From Bog-473 sp963807775 (GTDB taxonomy: Bacteria > Actinomycetota > Acidimicrobiia > Acidimicrobiales > RAAP-2): DNA of 64,000 nucleotides. The position numbers were made by a program, and so were the translations under genes. Where the stretch lies: NCBI GenBank assembly GCA_963807775.1, contig CAWECY010000010.1:1-64000 (forward strand), given 5' to 3'. The notes beneath the pieces were generated by a model. It had not been told where the DNA came from. It was given only the letters and a program-made list of their open reading frames with translations, and did not search any database. Below, one piece after another: positions 28,073 to 39,143 of the stretch (positions are counted from its first letter, which is position 1; each line of letters starts with the position of its first letter).

Positions 28073-29407
28073 GTGGACTCAGGCGAGTTGGTCGGTGTCG
28101 GCGCGTTCGCGCAGCTGTCGGGGCTGACGGTTGAGACGTTGCGGCACTACCACCAGGTCGGCCTGCTCGTGCCGGTCGAGGTCGATGATCGCACCGGCTA
28201 CCGCCGCTACGGGCTGCGCCAGCTGCCGCGAGCGCGCAGCCTTGCCGCGTTGCGGGACGTCGGCATGCCGTTGGAGGATGTCGCCGCCATCGTCGACGCC
28301 ACTGATCGAGGCGCGCGACGAGCGCGGCTGGTCGAGCACCGTCGACGCCTGACGGAGGCGGCCCGGCAGGCGGCTGGCCGGGTCGACGCAATGGACCGGA
28401 TGATCGAGAGGGAGGACGTCATGGAGTCACCACTGCGGATCGAAGAAGGGACGCCAATGCTCTCAGACGAGAGGCTTGCGAGGGAACTGCTGGGCACGCT
28501 CGACCGAACGGACTTCGGTCACCTTGGTGTCCGCCACGAGGGCAAAGTGCGTGACAGCTACGTCGACGGCGACGTTCGCACCATCGTGACCACCGACAGG
28601 TTGTCGGCGTTCGACCGGCTCCTCGGGACTATCCCGTTCAAGGGACAGGTCCTCAACGAGATAGCGAACTACTGGTTCGACGCCACCTCCGACATCGTCT
28701 CGAATCACCTCCTGGAGGTCCCTGACCCCAACGTCGTGCGCGTCCGCGAGTGCGCTCCGGTGCCGCTTGAATTCGTCGTTCGCGCCTACATCACGGGCGT
28801 AACGAAGACATCGTTGTGGTTCAACTACGAGGCGGGCGCGCGGAACATTGCCGGCAACCTGATGCCCGACGGGCTTCGCAAGAACGAGCGGTTGGAGGCT
28901 CCGATCCTGACCCCGACGACCAAGTTCGAAGTGCATGATCGAAACCTCGGTCGCGACGACGCAATCGCCGAGGGTCTCGTGACCGCGGACCTATTCGACC
29001 GGTGCGCCGACGTCTGCTTCCGGCTGTTCGCTCGGGGCACCGAACTCGCGGCCCAACGCGGCCTGATCCTGGTCGATACGAAGTACGAGTTGGGTCTGCT
29101 CGGTGACGAGATCGTGCTCATTGACGAAGTGCACACGCCTGACAGCTCGCGCTACTGGTACGCAGACACCTACGACGAGCTCTTCCGAAAGAACAAGGAT
29201 CAGCGAGCACTCGACAAGGAGCCGCTGCGAGAGTGGATGGTAGAGCGAGGGTTCCGCGGCGACGGAGAGGCCCCCGTCATGACCGACGAGGTCCGTATCG
29301 CGACCGCAACCCGCTACATCCTTCTCGCTGAGGAACTGACTCAGCGATCGTTCAAGGCCCCGGAGCTCACCGCAGCCGAACGGGTCGCCAACGTCCTCCG
29401 CGACTGA
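28073..29407 (+). CDS. purC: MerR DNA-binding domain fused in frame to SAICAR synthase (PurC)
   Basis: 444 residues from GTG 28073. Residues about 5-75 are a MerR winged helix (VGAFAQLSGLTVETLRHYHQ, DRTGYRRYG), followed by the dimerisation helix to about 120. Instead of an effector domain, residues about 130-444 are a whole phosphoribosylaminoimidazole-succinocarboxamide synthase: HEGKVRDSY, TDRLSAFDRLL, FVVRAYITGVTKTSLW and signature LVDTKYELGL. The purine enzyme joins aspartate to CAIR using ATP. No stop or shift separates the parts. In-frame ATG codons with good ribosome sites (28421, GGGAGG; 28457, GAAGGG) could also yield PurC alone (about 316 residues). Confidence 0.85.
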   Translation: MDSGELVGVGAFAQLSGLTVETLRHYHQVGLLVPVEVDDRTGYRRYGLRQLPRARSLAALRDVGMPLEDVAAIVDATDRGARRARLVEHRRRLTEAARQAAGRVDAMDRMIEREDVMESPLRIEEGTPMLSDERLARELLGTLDRTDFGHLGVRHEGKVRDSYVDGDVRTIVTTDRLSAFDRLLGTIPFKGQVLNEIANYWFDATSDIVSNHLLEVPDPNVVRVRECAPVPLEFVVRAYITGVTKTSLWFNYEAGARNIAGNLMPDGLRKNERLEAPILTPTTKFEVHDRNLGRDDAIAEGLVTADLFDRCADVCFRLFARGTELAAQRGLILVDTKYELGLLGDEIVLIDEVHTPDSSRYWYADTYDELFRKNKDQRALDKEPLREWMVERGFRGDGEAPVMTDEVRIATATRYILLAEELTQRSFKAPELTAAERVANVLRD

Positions 29408-29637
29408 CTGCCCGCGTTTGCCATGGAGTCAGTTTGGAGAGAGCTATCACCGACAACGCAGATATCAGTGGCCCGTTTACCTATCGGTGATCACGGTGCG
29501 ATTCGTGATGGCGCACTTGGTTGCCGCGCGGCTACCGGAAGGGATCAAGAGAGTTGAAAAGTACATGCCCTAACCCGAGGCACCGACCCGTGTGAGCTAC
29601 CCGAGTTCAGGCGACCAATGTCTCGCCCATTGGCGGC
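29408..29637. other. Intergenic region
   Basis: 230 bp between the convergent purC fusion and tlpA-like genes. No clear terminator hairpin or gene found. Confidence 0.4.
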
Positions 29638-30279
29638 TCAGGTGGAGCGGATCAGCGCTCGTTCGTCAGCCGTGAACGCGTTGGGTGTCAGTGTGCTGCG
29701 CACGATCTCGGCGATCTTGCCGTTGCCCTTCACGAAGACCGCATAGGGGTCGCCGTAGAAGTAAAAGGCGCCGTTGGTGATGTCGGCCTTCGGATCGAAG
29801 GCGACCGGGAAGGTGACGCCAGTGCCCCTGACGAAGGACTTGGCGGCCGCCGTCGTGTCGAGGCTGTCCACGCCGATGACCGCGATGTGCGACAGCGCGC
29901 CGCGGGCCTTGTCCTGGGCCCGTACGGTGCTAGCCAGCGCAGGTAGCTCGTCGTGGCACGCCGGACACCAGCTGCCGAAGAACAGCAACACGGCCGGTGT
30001 GCCGTTGCCCCCGCCATCGCTCGGCACCGCCACCTGGGCTGCACCGGTCGGCCCGATGTTGGTCGCGGAGAACGACGGCACCGGGTCACCCTTCGTCGGC
30101 GCACCGCCGTGAGAGGAGCTCGGCCTGGTCAGCAACGCCACGATCGCCACCAGCACGAGGCCGATGGCCGTGCCGATCAGGATGAACCGCTTCCGCGGCT
30201 TGCCCGGTGGCGGGGCCGGAGGTGAGGCACCCGGCACCGGGTCCGGCGCGCCGGGTGGGGCGGGCACAGCAGAAGACAT
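29638..30279 (-). CDS. Membrane-anchored TlpA/ResA-like thioredoxin
   Basis: 213 residues: Pro-rich N-terminus, one membrane helix (about 32-50), then an extracytoplasmic thioredoxin fold with active site WCPAC in LLFFGSWCPACHDELPAL. Family members keep cysteines reduced for cytochrome c or oxidase assembly. It starts 14 bp after ctaB on the same strand, which supports a role in cytochrome oxidase maturation. Confidence 0.82.
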   Translation of the reverse strand: MSSAVPAPPGAPDPVPGASPPAPPPGKPRKRFILIGTAIGLVLVAIVALLTRPSSSHGGAPTKGDPVPSFSATNIGPTGAAQVAVPSDGGGNGTPAVLLFFGSWCPACHDELPALASTVRAQDKARGALSHIAVIGVDSLDTTAAAKSFVRGTGVTFPVAFDPKADITNGAFYFYGDPYAVFVKGNGKIAEIVRSTLTPNAFTADERALIRST

Positions 30280-30293
30280 GACGGTTGTCGAAA

Positions 30294-31261
30294 CTAGTGA
30301 ATGTGGTTGGTGATGAGGACGTCACCCGCCATGGCGACGAAGAGCACGGTCAGATACGTGATGGAGTAGCCGAAGACGCGCATGGCGTCGCGGCCGGTGA
30401 CCGTGCCCTTCTGGGCCAGGCCCCACAGGCGGGTGACCAAGTAGAGGAAGCCGGCCCCGAGGACGGCCGCCGTGACCATGTAGATCCAGCCGAGGTGGGC
30501 CACCGGGCCGAACAGGAACGAGACGGCCACCAGGGCGACCGTGTAGTACACGATCTCGGTCGTCGTGCGCTTCATGGAGGCGACGACCGGCAGCATGGGC
30601 ACGTCGGCCGCCGCGTAATCCTCCTTGTAGCGCACGGCCAGCGACCAGAAGTGCGGCGGCGTCCAGATGAAGATGATGGCGAAGAGCACCACCGGCGCCC
30701 AGGCCAGACGGTCGGTCACGGCGGCCCAGCCGACGAGCACGGGAACTGCGCCGGCAGCGCCCCCGATGACGATGTTCTGCGAAGAGCGGCGCTTCAGCCA
30801 CAGCGTGTACACGAACACGTAGAAGAGCGTGGCCGAGATGGCCAGCACGGCCGAGAGCAGGTTCACGGCCCGCCACAGCTCGACGAAGGCGGCGATCTCA
30901 AGGGCGAGGGCGAAGACGAGCGCCGCCCGCGGCGTCATGGCGCCGGTGACCAGGGGGCGGTTCTTGGTCCGGTTCATCAAGCGGTCGATGTCGCGGTCGA
31001 CCACCATGTTCATGGCGTTGGCGCCGCCGGCCGCCAAGGCACCGCCGGCGAGGGTGGCCGCCATGAGCCACAGCGGTGGGAGGCCGCGCTGGGCCACCAC
31101 CATGGTGGGCAGCGTGGTCACGAGGAGCAGCTCGATGATCCGCGGCTTGGTCAGGGCCACGTAGGCGCCGACGGTGGCCGGGGGCCGAGGCGGCCGGCCG
31201 CTTCGGGGGCGGCGGAGAGGTCGGTGACGGCGGTGTCGCGGGCCTGGGCCGGGGTGGACAT
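30294..31261 (-). CDS. ctaB: Protoheme IX farnesyltransferase (heme O synthase)
   Basis: UbiA-type prenyltransferase with about eight membrane helices. First Asp-rich motif NAMNMVVDRDIDRLMNRTKN and second region YKEDYAAADVPMLPVV bind Mg-farnesyl diphosphate. Converts heme B to heme O for cytochrome oxidase. The best N-terminus (MSTPAQARDTAVTDLSAAPE from ATG 31261) is one base out of frame with VGAYVALTKPRIIELLLVTT; a single indel near 31180 joins them. Otherwise a GTG within YVALT would start a slightly short protein. Divergent from ctaA. Confidence 0.85.
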
Positions 31262-31330
31262 GGCGGAGACAGCCTACGACCAGGGCCTCGATGGGGACCA
31301 AGCGGCAGGTCCCGGTACGATTGCCGGGTC

Positions 31331-32315
31331 GTGTCGCGGCGCCGCTCCCTCTCCGTCTCGCCCTCCCTGAGCCAGCGGCTCAACGTGGTCGCCCTGGTCC
31401 TGACCGCCCTCATCGTGATCACGGGCGGCGCGGTGCGCCTGACCGACTCGGGCCTGGGCTGCAGCAACTGGCCCGAGTGCACGGCCGGGCACCTGACCCC
31501 GGCGCTGCAGTTCCACGGGCTGGTCGAGTTCGGGAACCGCCTGGTGACGGTGGTCCTGGTGATCGCCGTGGCGGCCGCCTTCCTGGGTGCCGTCTTCCGC
31601 GTGCCGCGGCGCCGGGATCTGATCTGGCTGAGCGGCGGGCTGGTGGCCGGCGTCCTCATCCAGGCCGTGATCGGCGGGATCGTCGTCTACACCAAGCTCA
31701 ACCCCTACGTCGTCATGGTGCACTTCTACGCCACCATGGTCCTGCTGGTCGACGCTGTCGTACTCGTGCACCGCTCGAGGCTCGACTACTCACCCGGGTC
31801 GGCCCGCCTGCTCGTCCCCCGGCCGCTCATCCGCCTCTTCTACGGGATGCTGGCCCTGCTGGCCGTCGTCATCGCGGCCGGCACGGCCACGACGGGCGCC
31901 GGCCCCCACGCCGGCGACAGCCAGGGCCAGGAGGTGGCCCGGCGCCTGCCGGTCGTCGCTGCGCGACATGGCCGAGCTGCACTCGAGCCTGGCCCTTTTG
32001 CTGGTGGGGGTGACCCTGGGGCTGGTGGTGGCCCTGCACGTCGGCGACGTGCCCGAGCGGGTGCGCCGGGCCGGGCGGGTGCTGCTGGTGGTCCTGGTGG
32101 CCCAGGCGGCGGTGGGCTACACCCAATACTTCACCCACCTGCCCGCGCTGCTCGTCGAGGTGCATCTCGCGGGCGCCACCGCGCTGGTCATCGGGTCGAT
32201 GCAGTGCTTCCTGGCCTGCACCTACCACGCACCCGAGGTGGTGCCCGGGCTGGCAGCGGCGGTGACGGGGTCGCCGGCGGGCGGCGTGCCCGTCGGTGCC
32301 CGCTCGCCTGTCTAG
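31331..32315 (+). CDS. ctaA: Heme A synthase (COX15/CtaA), one frameshift
   Basis: From GTG 31331. First half: GGAVRLTDSGLGCSNWPECT with the conserved Cys pair region, FHGLVEFGNR and VHFYATM heme histidines. The frame breaks near 31955 (after TGAGPHAGDSQGQEVARRLP) and resumes as MAELHSSLALLLVGVTLGLV and VEVHLAGATALVIG with the second His pair. Restored protein about 327 residues, eight helices. Oxidises heme O to heme A. Divergently paired with ctaB, 69 bp apart. Annotated as one gene because a single indel repairs it. Confidence 0.8.
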
Positions 32316-32350
32316 GCTCGTTGCGTCGCGTGCGGTTTCGGCACGGACCC

Positions 32351-32423
32351 GCCCCCATCGTCTAGCGGACTAGGACACCGCCCTTTCACGGCGGCAGCAC
32401 GGGTTCGAATCCCGTTGGGGGTG
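32351..32423 (+). tRNA. tRNA-Glu (TTC)
   Basis: 73-nt cloverleaf: acceptor GCCCCCA pairs with TGGGGGT, anticodon stem CCGCC/GGCGG holds loop CTTTCAC (anticodon TTC), T-arm CGGGTTCGAATCCCG. Discriminator G; CCA is not encoded. Confidence 0.97.
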
Positions 32424-32624
32424 CGTCAGTTTGGTCACGGTTGGGGGTGCCGTGTTTTGAGGGGGGCCGTTTGGGTGCTGCTGCTCGCGTTGGGGATGCT
32501 CCGTTCGGGGGCTCGGTCATCTTCGGGCTTACGTCGACTCACCCGGACATCGGGGTCAGACTCGAACCTATATTGCCTGAAACGGCCCATCAGGCGTCCG
32601 GATGAGCACCAGGAGGGCACGTCG

Positions 32625-33785
32625 ATGATCAAAGTGGCGCTTTGGGGGACCGGCGCGATGGGGTTGATCGCCTTACGTGGTGTCATCGATCACCCGGAGC
32701 TCGAACTTGTCGGAGTGGTCGTCCACAGCGAAGCCAAGGCAGGCCATGACGCCGGTTGGTTGTGCGGCATTGACACGGTGGGAGTGATCACGACCGTGGA
32801 TCCTGAAGAGATCCTGGCCGGTGATGCAGATGTCATCGTTTACGCGGCGGCCGGCAACCTGCGACCCTTTGAAGCGACCGCGGACATGGCAGCCGCATTG
32901 GCTCGCGGCAAGTCGGTGGTGTCGTGCTCGGTGGTGCCCCTGGTGTTTCCTAAGTCGGTTGACCCGGCAATGACCGAACCGCTCGCACGTGCGTGCGATG
33001 AAGGCGGTACGTCGTTCTTCAACTCCGGGATCGACCCTGGCTTCGCCAACGACGTGCTCCCGCTTGCGCTCTCGGGTCTGTCACGCAACATCGAGTCGAT
33101 CCGTGTCACCGAGATGTTCAACTATGGGACGTATCCCGACCATGATGCCGTCTACGAGATCCTCGGTTTCGGGAAGACTCCGAAGTTCGAGGCGTTGGCG
33201 GCGGCGCCGGGGTCGTTCACCTTCGCCTGGGGCCCCGTGGTCCACCAGCTGGCCGACGGACTCGGCGTCGAGATCGATCGCTTCGAAGAGTCGATCGAGC
33301 GGGTGGTCAGCAACAAAGGCTTCGATACTCCCACGGGAAGGATCGACGCAGGCACAATCGGGGCTATGCGGTCCATCTTGACTGGGTTCGTCGGTGGGGC
33401 ACCAAAGCTTGTGGTCGACCACGTGACCCGAATGCATGATGACCTCGCACCTGGCTGGCCCCAACCACACATCTCGGTCGCACCCCGTGACTTGGGCTAT
33501 CCCGGAGCTTCGGGCCGGGGCGCCTACCGGGTAGAGATTGAGGGGTCACCCGCAATCCGGTGTGAGCTCGAGCTCACAGAGCGGGCCGATCACGACTTCG
33601 GTGCCCGCGTCGCTGGCGCCGCCCGCCTGGTCAACGCCATCACCGCCGTTGCCCAAGCCCCGCCCGGGCTGCTCTCTGCTCTCGATCTCCCACTCGTCAC
33701 GGGACGGAGTGCGGTGAAGCCAGCTCCCGGCCCCTCGCCCGATTCTCGTCTCACCGGCAAGTTCCTACGGGACAGAACTCGTTGA
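32625..33785 (+). CDS. Dihydrodipicolinate-reductase-like NAD(P)H oxidoreductase
   Basis: 386 residues from ATG 32625, chosen because AGGAGGG precedes it. N-terminal Rossmann loop VALWGTGAMGLIALRGVIDH; central NSGIDPGFANDVLPL and FNYGTYPDHDAVYEILGFG match the DapB-fold family that includes 2,4-diaminopentanoate dehydrogenase and many steroid/CoA-associated proteins in actinobacteria. Substrate unknown. Begins about 200 bp after tRNA-Glu. Confidence 0.75.
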   Translation: MIKVALWGTGAMGLIALRGVIDHPELELVGVVVHSEAKAGHDAGWLCGIDTVGVITTVDPEEILAGDADVIVYAAAGNLRPFEATADMAAALARGKSVVSCSVVPLVFPKSVDPAMTEPLARACDEGGTSFFNSGIDPGFANDVLPLALSGLSRNIESIRVTEMFNYGTYPDHDAVYEILGFGKTPKFEALAAAPGSFTFAWGPVVHQLADGLGVEIDRFEESIERVVSNKGFDTPTGRIDAGTIGAMRSILTGFVGGAPKLVVDHVTRMHDDLAPGWPQPHISVAPRDLGYPGASGRGAYRVEIEGSPAIRCELELTERADHDFGARVAGAARLVNAITAVAQAPPGLLSALDLPLVTGRSAVKPAPGPSPDSRLTGKFLRDRTR

Positions 33786-36538
33786 ACCGGGCGCGGACAC
33801 ATCGATGCCGCCCTTCATTGCACGGTCCCTGGTTCGAATGCATTTCGCTTGAGAGGACGTCGCAACGGACCCGAAGAGTGGCGAATTGTTGACCGCCCAG
33901 GGACTGAGGTCGTCGTTGAGAACCTCGCCCAGCGTCTCGGCCGGGAGGGGAACACCGAGGAGGAAACCCTGAGCAAAGTCGCACCCCAGCGCACGAAGGT
34001 CGTCGAGCTGGTCGGAGCGCTCCACCCCTTCAGCAATGCAGACCAGTCCGAGCGAGCGTGTCAGATCCCCGATCAGCCCGACGATGGTGGCATCGGCGGT
34101 TCCGCGGCCGAGCCCTCGACAAAGCTGCGGTCGATCTTCAGGGCCTCGACGGGGAAGCTCCTGAGATATCCGAGAGACGCGTAGCCGGATCCGAAGTCGT
34201 CGATGCTCAGGTGGACTCCGAGAGCCCGAAGGTGATGGAGAACTCGGAGCGTGGACTCTGTGTCGGTAGCGAGTGCCCCTTCGGTGATCTCGAGCCACAG
34301 TGCCGAGGGATCAATCCCGCTCGAGTCCAAGGTCTCTGCGATCTGGTCGATGAGATTGGGTTGGGTGAGCTGACGCGGGGAAAGGTTGACACTCATGCCG
34401 ACCGACAGACTCGGCGCCCCTCGATTCCGGCGTTCCTGCTCCCAGCGGACGTACTCGCGACTCGCCTCTTCGAGCACCCAGGCCCCGATCGGCACGATGA
34501 GTCCGCTGTCTTCGGTCATCGCCAGGAACTCGCCCGGGTGGATCAAACCCCGCTCGGGATGCTGCCAGCGTAGGAGCGCCTCCAGTCCCGCCAGGCGCCC
34601 GCTCTGCAGGTCCACGATGGGCTGGTAGTGGACGCGGAACTCACCGCGTTCGAGAGCCCTGTGGAGCTGACTCAGGGTGTTCATCTGCTTCAGAGCCACC
34701 CCGTGGCTCTGGGGATCGAACGCTTGGATGCGAGAGCGCCCACGTTCCTTCGCCACGTACATGGCGGTGTCGGCGTCGCGGAGGAGCCCGGAGGCGGTAT
34801 CGCCTTCGGCTCCGGAGATGGCCAGTCCTTGGCTGGCGGTCACGAATATCTCGCCTCGAACAACTCAATCGGCTGGGAGAGTGCCTCGGCAATCCGTTCG
34901 GCGATCTCGAACGCCGTCTGCTCGTCGGCGATCTCCTCACAGAGGACGACGAATTCGTCCCCCCCGAAGCGTGCCACCGTATCGCTCGGTCGCATCGCTG
35001 CACGCAGCCGCTTGGCCACAGCCTTGAGGAGCTCATCACCGGCGGCGTGACCCATGCTGTCGTTCACCAGCTTGAAGCCATCGAGGTCGAGGAAGATCAC
35101 CGCCGCGCGGCCTTGGTTGCGAGTCGGCGCGGCTGAGGGCGACCTCCAGACGGTCCATGAAGAGGACCCGGTTGGGTAGGGCGGTGAGCGGGTCATGAAT
35201 CGCAGCGTGGGCAAGACGCTCTCGCAGTTCCCGGCGTTCGGTCACATCCTCGATCTGTTCGATCAGGTACACAGGGCCTTCCCTCGTCATCACGCACGCA
35301 CGACACGTTCACGGACACCCACACCTCATGGCCGTCGGCATTGAGGTACCGCTTCTCGATCCGATAGGTGTCCGACATTGTCCGCGGCCTTCGAGACGAA
35401 ACGAGCCATCTCGGCTTTGCTCGATTCCCGGTCCTCTGGGTGGGTGAGGTCGTGGACGTTCATGCCGCACAGTCGAGGTGCGGGGTATCCGGCGATCCTG
35501 CCGTAGGCCGAGTTTGCCCGAAGGATATGGCCATCGAGGTCGATCATCGCGATCCCGATCGGAGCGTTCTCGAAAGCCGAAAGGAACCGTTCATGAGCTT
35601 CCCTGAGTGCCTCGTCGGCCTGTTTGCGCTCGGTGATGTCGTGGAGATTGCTCACAATGCCGCGCACCTTGGGGTTTTCGAGGTGGTTGGTGACGGTGGC
35701 CTCGAACCATCGCCAGGCACCATCTCGGTGCCGCAGCCGCAGCTCGCAAATGCAATCCTTCACTCTTGGGCGCGGTGATCTCCTCCGAGCGGGCCTGCAG
35801 GGCGGCAAGGTCATCCGGGTGCAGGATGTCGGTCGCCGGTCGCTGTGCGAATCGCATCGGCGGAGTAGCCGAGGATGCGATCGAAGGCTGGACTCACGTA
35901 ACTCAGTCGCCCCGAGATGTCGGCGACAATGATGATGTCACTCGCTTCTTGCACCAATGCCTCGAACCGCCCCTCACTGGACTCGCGCGCGATGGCGAAC
36001 CACTCCAACACCTTGATGGTGAACACCGCTCCGAGCGCGTCCAGCGCGGCAAGCGCGTGCACGAGCGGTTGGTGGATCAGTGTCGGTGCCAACCCGGTGG
36101 CGATCGCGGCTTGTCCCAGCCCGATACAGATCAACGTCCAGATGATCGACGGTCGGGCTGCCGCTGAGCCGGCGACTGCGCATGGCATCGGCGGCGCCGA
36201 ACACGAACCCGACGGCCAAGATGGGCCCCCAGCCGATGCCGTAGATCACAACGGCAATCACGGCCATTTCCACGCCCACCCGCACAGCCAGCCGCCAGCC
36301 CTCGGTTGCATCGACCCACAGCGCAGCGTTGACGGAATTGACGACGAAGGCAAAGAGCACCAGGGCGACAATGACCCAGTACGGGATGTCGGCAATGAGT
36401 CCCGATGGACCGGATGAGGCAGAAGACGGCGATAACAGGAGGAACGGCCAGGTTCGCAGGGTCCTTCAGCCGGGTCCAGAGGCGGGCACCAAAGCCCCGC
36501 TCGACGGGTCCGAGCATGCTGCCGCCTGACCAGTTCAC
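33765..36538 (-). pseudogene. Membrane PAS-GGDEF-EAL c-di-GMP protein with many frame breaks
   Basis: Reading from 36538: hydrophobic N-terminal segments (NLAVPPVIAVFCLIRSIG; WGPILAVGFVFGAADAM), PAS 1 (SDIIIVADISGRLSYVSPAF), PAC/PAS 2 (VSNLHDITERK, FENAPIGIAMIDLDGHILRA), PAS 3 tail, GGDEF (ARFGGDEFVVL with FLDLDGFKLVND) and EAL (GLEALLRWQHPERGLIHPGE, then IDDFGSGYASLGYL). Each block lies in a different frame; at least seven indels are needed to join them. Restored size about 920 residues. In life it would make or break c-di-GMP; as read it cannot be expressed whole. Confidence 0.7.
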
Positions 36539-37009
36539 CTCAGTTGTATCGGCACACCGGAAGCGCGCCTGTACGGTGCTGAACCACCGATACCCGTGTG
36601 TGGCGGAGAAATTCAGACAATTTCGCCAGCAGGAGGCTGAATTTGGCCACCAACCCGCTGGTCAAGGGCGGGCTCAGGCGTGCGTGGTGGGCCCGGGTCG
36701 GGGACGCCCCTCTCCTCCGAGTGATATCCAAAACGCGGGGAGACGTACCCAGCAGCCCCCAGGGAGCTACCCCCATGATCGGGCTCGATTCGCCGTAGCT
36801 CGAGGTCGAAATGCACGCACCATCGCGCTCTTCCGCCGCTGCAGGATGAAGGCCGCGAATTCATTGGTCCGGTCAGAACGCGTTCTTGTTCGAGTGCGCT
36901 CGGTGAGGGGTGCCAAACTGCCCCTTTTGGGCATTTTCGCCCCTACCGAGCCCCACGACGCCCTTCGATTCGACCCGCATGACCGGTGACTTCCGCAGAT
37001 GCGTTGGGG
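36539..37009. other. Intergenic region, nothing recognised
   Basis: About 470 bp between the two c-di-GMP genes. Short open frames only; no promoter or RNA motif that I can defend. Confidence 0.4.
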
Positions 37010-38422
37010 CTAGGGGCGGTCCTCCAACACGAGATCGTCGCTCGAGAGTTCGACCCCATCCCGACCATTGAGCACCCGCCCCTTGCCGTTGCTCAAGGCG
37101 TCTGACGGTTCATTGGAGATCGGGGCCTCTTGGCCGTCGGCGTCGAGAACGACCACCCTGTCGCGTCCCTCGCGCTTGGCCCGGAACAGTGCGGCGTCAG
37201 CCCGACTGATTATGGTCGGGAGATCCTCCTTCGGGTCGGCCTCGATGACCCCGAAGCTCACCGTGAACTTCGGCAGTCCGGCCACAGCCATGGCCGCCTC
37301 GAGTCGAATCCGCGCCGCCTCGAAGATCTCACGGGCTTTGTCGATGCCGCAACCGGGGATCGCGATGGCGAACTCCTCTCCGCCGTGGCGGGACACGAGG
37401 TCTTCGGTCCGGAGGGACTCCCGGAGAACCTGGGCGAACAACCGCAGCGCCCGGTCGCCGGTCTCGTGACCATAGCTGTCGTTGAGGAGCTTGAAGTGGT
37501 CGAGATCGGCCATGGAGATCACGACATGCGATTCCTCGCGCCGGATCGCCGAGACGCGGTGCTCAAACGATCGTCGGTTCAGCAAGCCCGTGAGGCTGTC
37601 GGTCGTCGCCTGGAGCTGGGTCTCGGCCATGACCCGCAGAAGGCCGATGCGGGCGCCGGACAGCTTGGCCAGGGTCTCGAGGTCCTGAACTGTGTTGTCG
37701 GAGAACGCGGCGTGCTGCTCACCGGTGACGTGGATCACCCCGACGGAGCGGCCCATGATAGAGACCGGCACGCACATGGCCGAGATGGCACCTTCGGGTC
37801 GGCCTTGGAGCTTGGGGCACGCGTCGAGTTCCTCGCTGTCGGAGAATCGCTGCACCTGTGCCCGGCGCGCCGCCGGACAGTGATCCGGTGAGTCGACCCC
37901 ACAGTTCGGCGGCGATCCCGTCGGCGAGGCCGAGGCCATGCGCAACAGGTGTGCGTGGCTGTTGTCAGCGAGCAGGAGTTCAATGGGCGCGTCGGGCACG
38001 ATTGCGGAGAACGACCGCTCGATCACCTGGACGACCTCGGGTTCCCCCTCGGCCATGTCCAAGGCATTGGCCAGGCGGCTCTCGAATTTCTGTCCGCGGG
38101 CCTGGGCCTCGAACCGGCGGGCGAGGGCGGCGATGACGCCGTCGCTCTTGTCCTGTTCCGTCACGCTACGCAACGACAGGATGATGGCCATTGGTGCGAC
38201 CAGCACCGCCATCCACATGGCGTCAACCAGATAACGGGCACCGCCGGAAGCCGTGAGCGAGGTCAGGTAGACCGCCAGCACCCCGAGCAACGGGCCGAGG
38301 ATGATGCCGACCACGGCGCCGATGTAGGCGGCACGTCTGGTACGCGTGCGCGCGGTCGTCCAATCGTCCTCGGTGACATCGGCATCCGACGGTATTGGCT
38401 CTTCCACCGATCCCCCTCGCAT
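37010..38422 (-). CDS. Membrane GAF-GGDEF diguanylate cyclase
   Basis: 470 residues from ATG 38422 (GAAGAGGGGG just before). Two membrane helices (about 30-85), a GAF-like sensor domain (about 120-270; CVPVSIMGRSVGVIHVTGEQ), and a GGDEF domain with active site RHGGEEFAIAIPG, Mg-binding MADLDHFKLLNDSYGHETGD, and TDSLTGLLNRRSFEHR. No RxxD inhibitory site is obvious. Makes c-di-GMP in response to an unknown ligand. The longer upstream frame is rejected for lack of pattern. Confidence 0.85.
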   Translation of the reverse strand: MRGGSVEEPIPSDADVTEDDWTTARTRTRRAAYIGAVVGIILGPLLGVLAVYLTSLTASGGARYLVDAMWMAVLVAPMAIILSLRSVTEQDKSDGVIAALARRFEAQARGQKFESRLANALDMAEGEPEVVQVIERSFSAIVPDAPIELLLADNSHAHLLRMASASPTGSPPNCGVDSPDHCPAARRAQVQRFSDSEELDACPKLQGRPEGAISAMCVPVSIMGRSVGVIHVTGEQHAAFSDNTVQDLETLAKLSGARIGLLRVMAETQLQATTDSLTGLLNRRSFEHRVSAIRREESHVVISMADLDHFKLLNDSYGHETGDRALRLFAQVLRESLRTEDLVSRHGGEEFAIAIPGCGIDKAREIFEAARIRLEAAMAVAGLPKFTVSFGVIEADPKEDLPTIISRADAALFRAKREGRDRVVVLDADGQEAPISNEPSDALSNGKGRVLNGRDGVELSSDDLVLEDRP

Positions 38423-39143
38423 CCCCCTCTTCGCATGGTACGCGTCCCTGGTTGCCGGGCGGTTGCCAATTCGTCGACAATTGGTTCGATCACCAGGCGA
38501 AGCGAACGACGGGCAAGGGTGGTTCGAGCATCGGGCTCGGGTCCTGAGCAGGCCTTCAACGCCCTGACATCTTTTGCCGGTCGCTGCGAGGTCCACGAGT
38601 TCATCGTTCCAATCAACAGCAATGCGCCTACTCTGAAGGTGGTTCAGCTGCTCGCTTGATCAATGGCCTTGGTTCCCCCAACTACGTTTGAAGCGGCCGG
38701 AATGTATCAGGACGTGGGCGCCCGGCGGAATATTGTCGTCGAATACGCTCTTCGAGATGACCTACAACGGACGTGCCCCGATCCATACGGACATGAGTGC
38801 GTTGAATGCGGCCCTGGCCGCAGCAATACAGGGAACGAACCGCTTCCACGCGTGACTGGGCCGGGACGGTGAGATCAGCATCACACTGGGCCACCAATCC
38901 AATGCATGGGGACTCACCCCAAGGCCCACTAGGGATCGATTGCCCCGGTCGCCCAATTGACCCTAGTGAGGATGCGCAACACCTGGATTCCACTGGATGC
39001 CGCTGCGGGGCTCGCTCCAAGTTCGCAGCTTCGTTATCGACATCGCGGACGGATATCCCTGATCCTGCCGGATGGCATCAGTCTGCTCCAAATCCGGCGA
39101 GACGTTCATTTGCAGCCGCAAATCCTTTCTTCTTTGTATCCCA
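38423..39143. other. Long non-coding region
   Basis: About 720 bp without a supported gene. Composition is more AT-rich than the core. Open frames on both strands lack ribosome sites and protein-like content. Confidence 0.45.
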
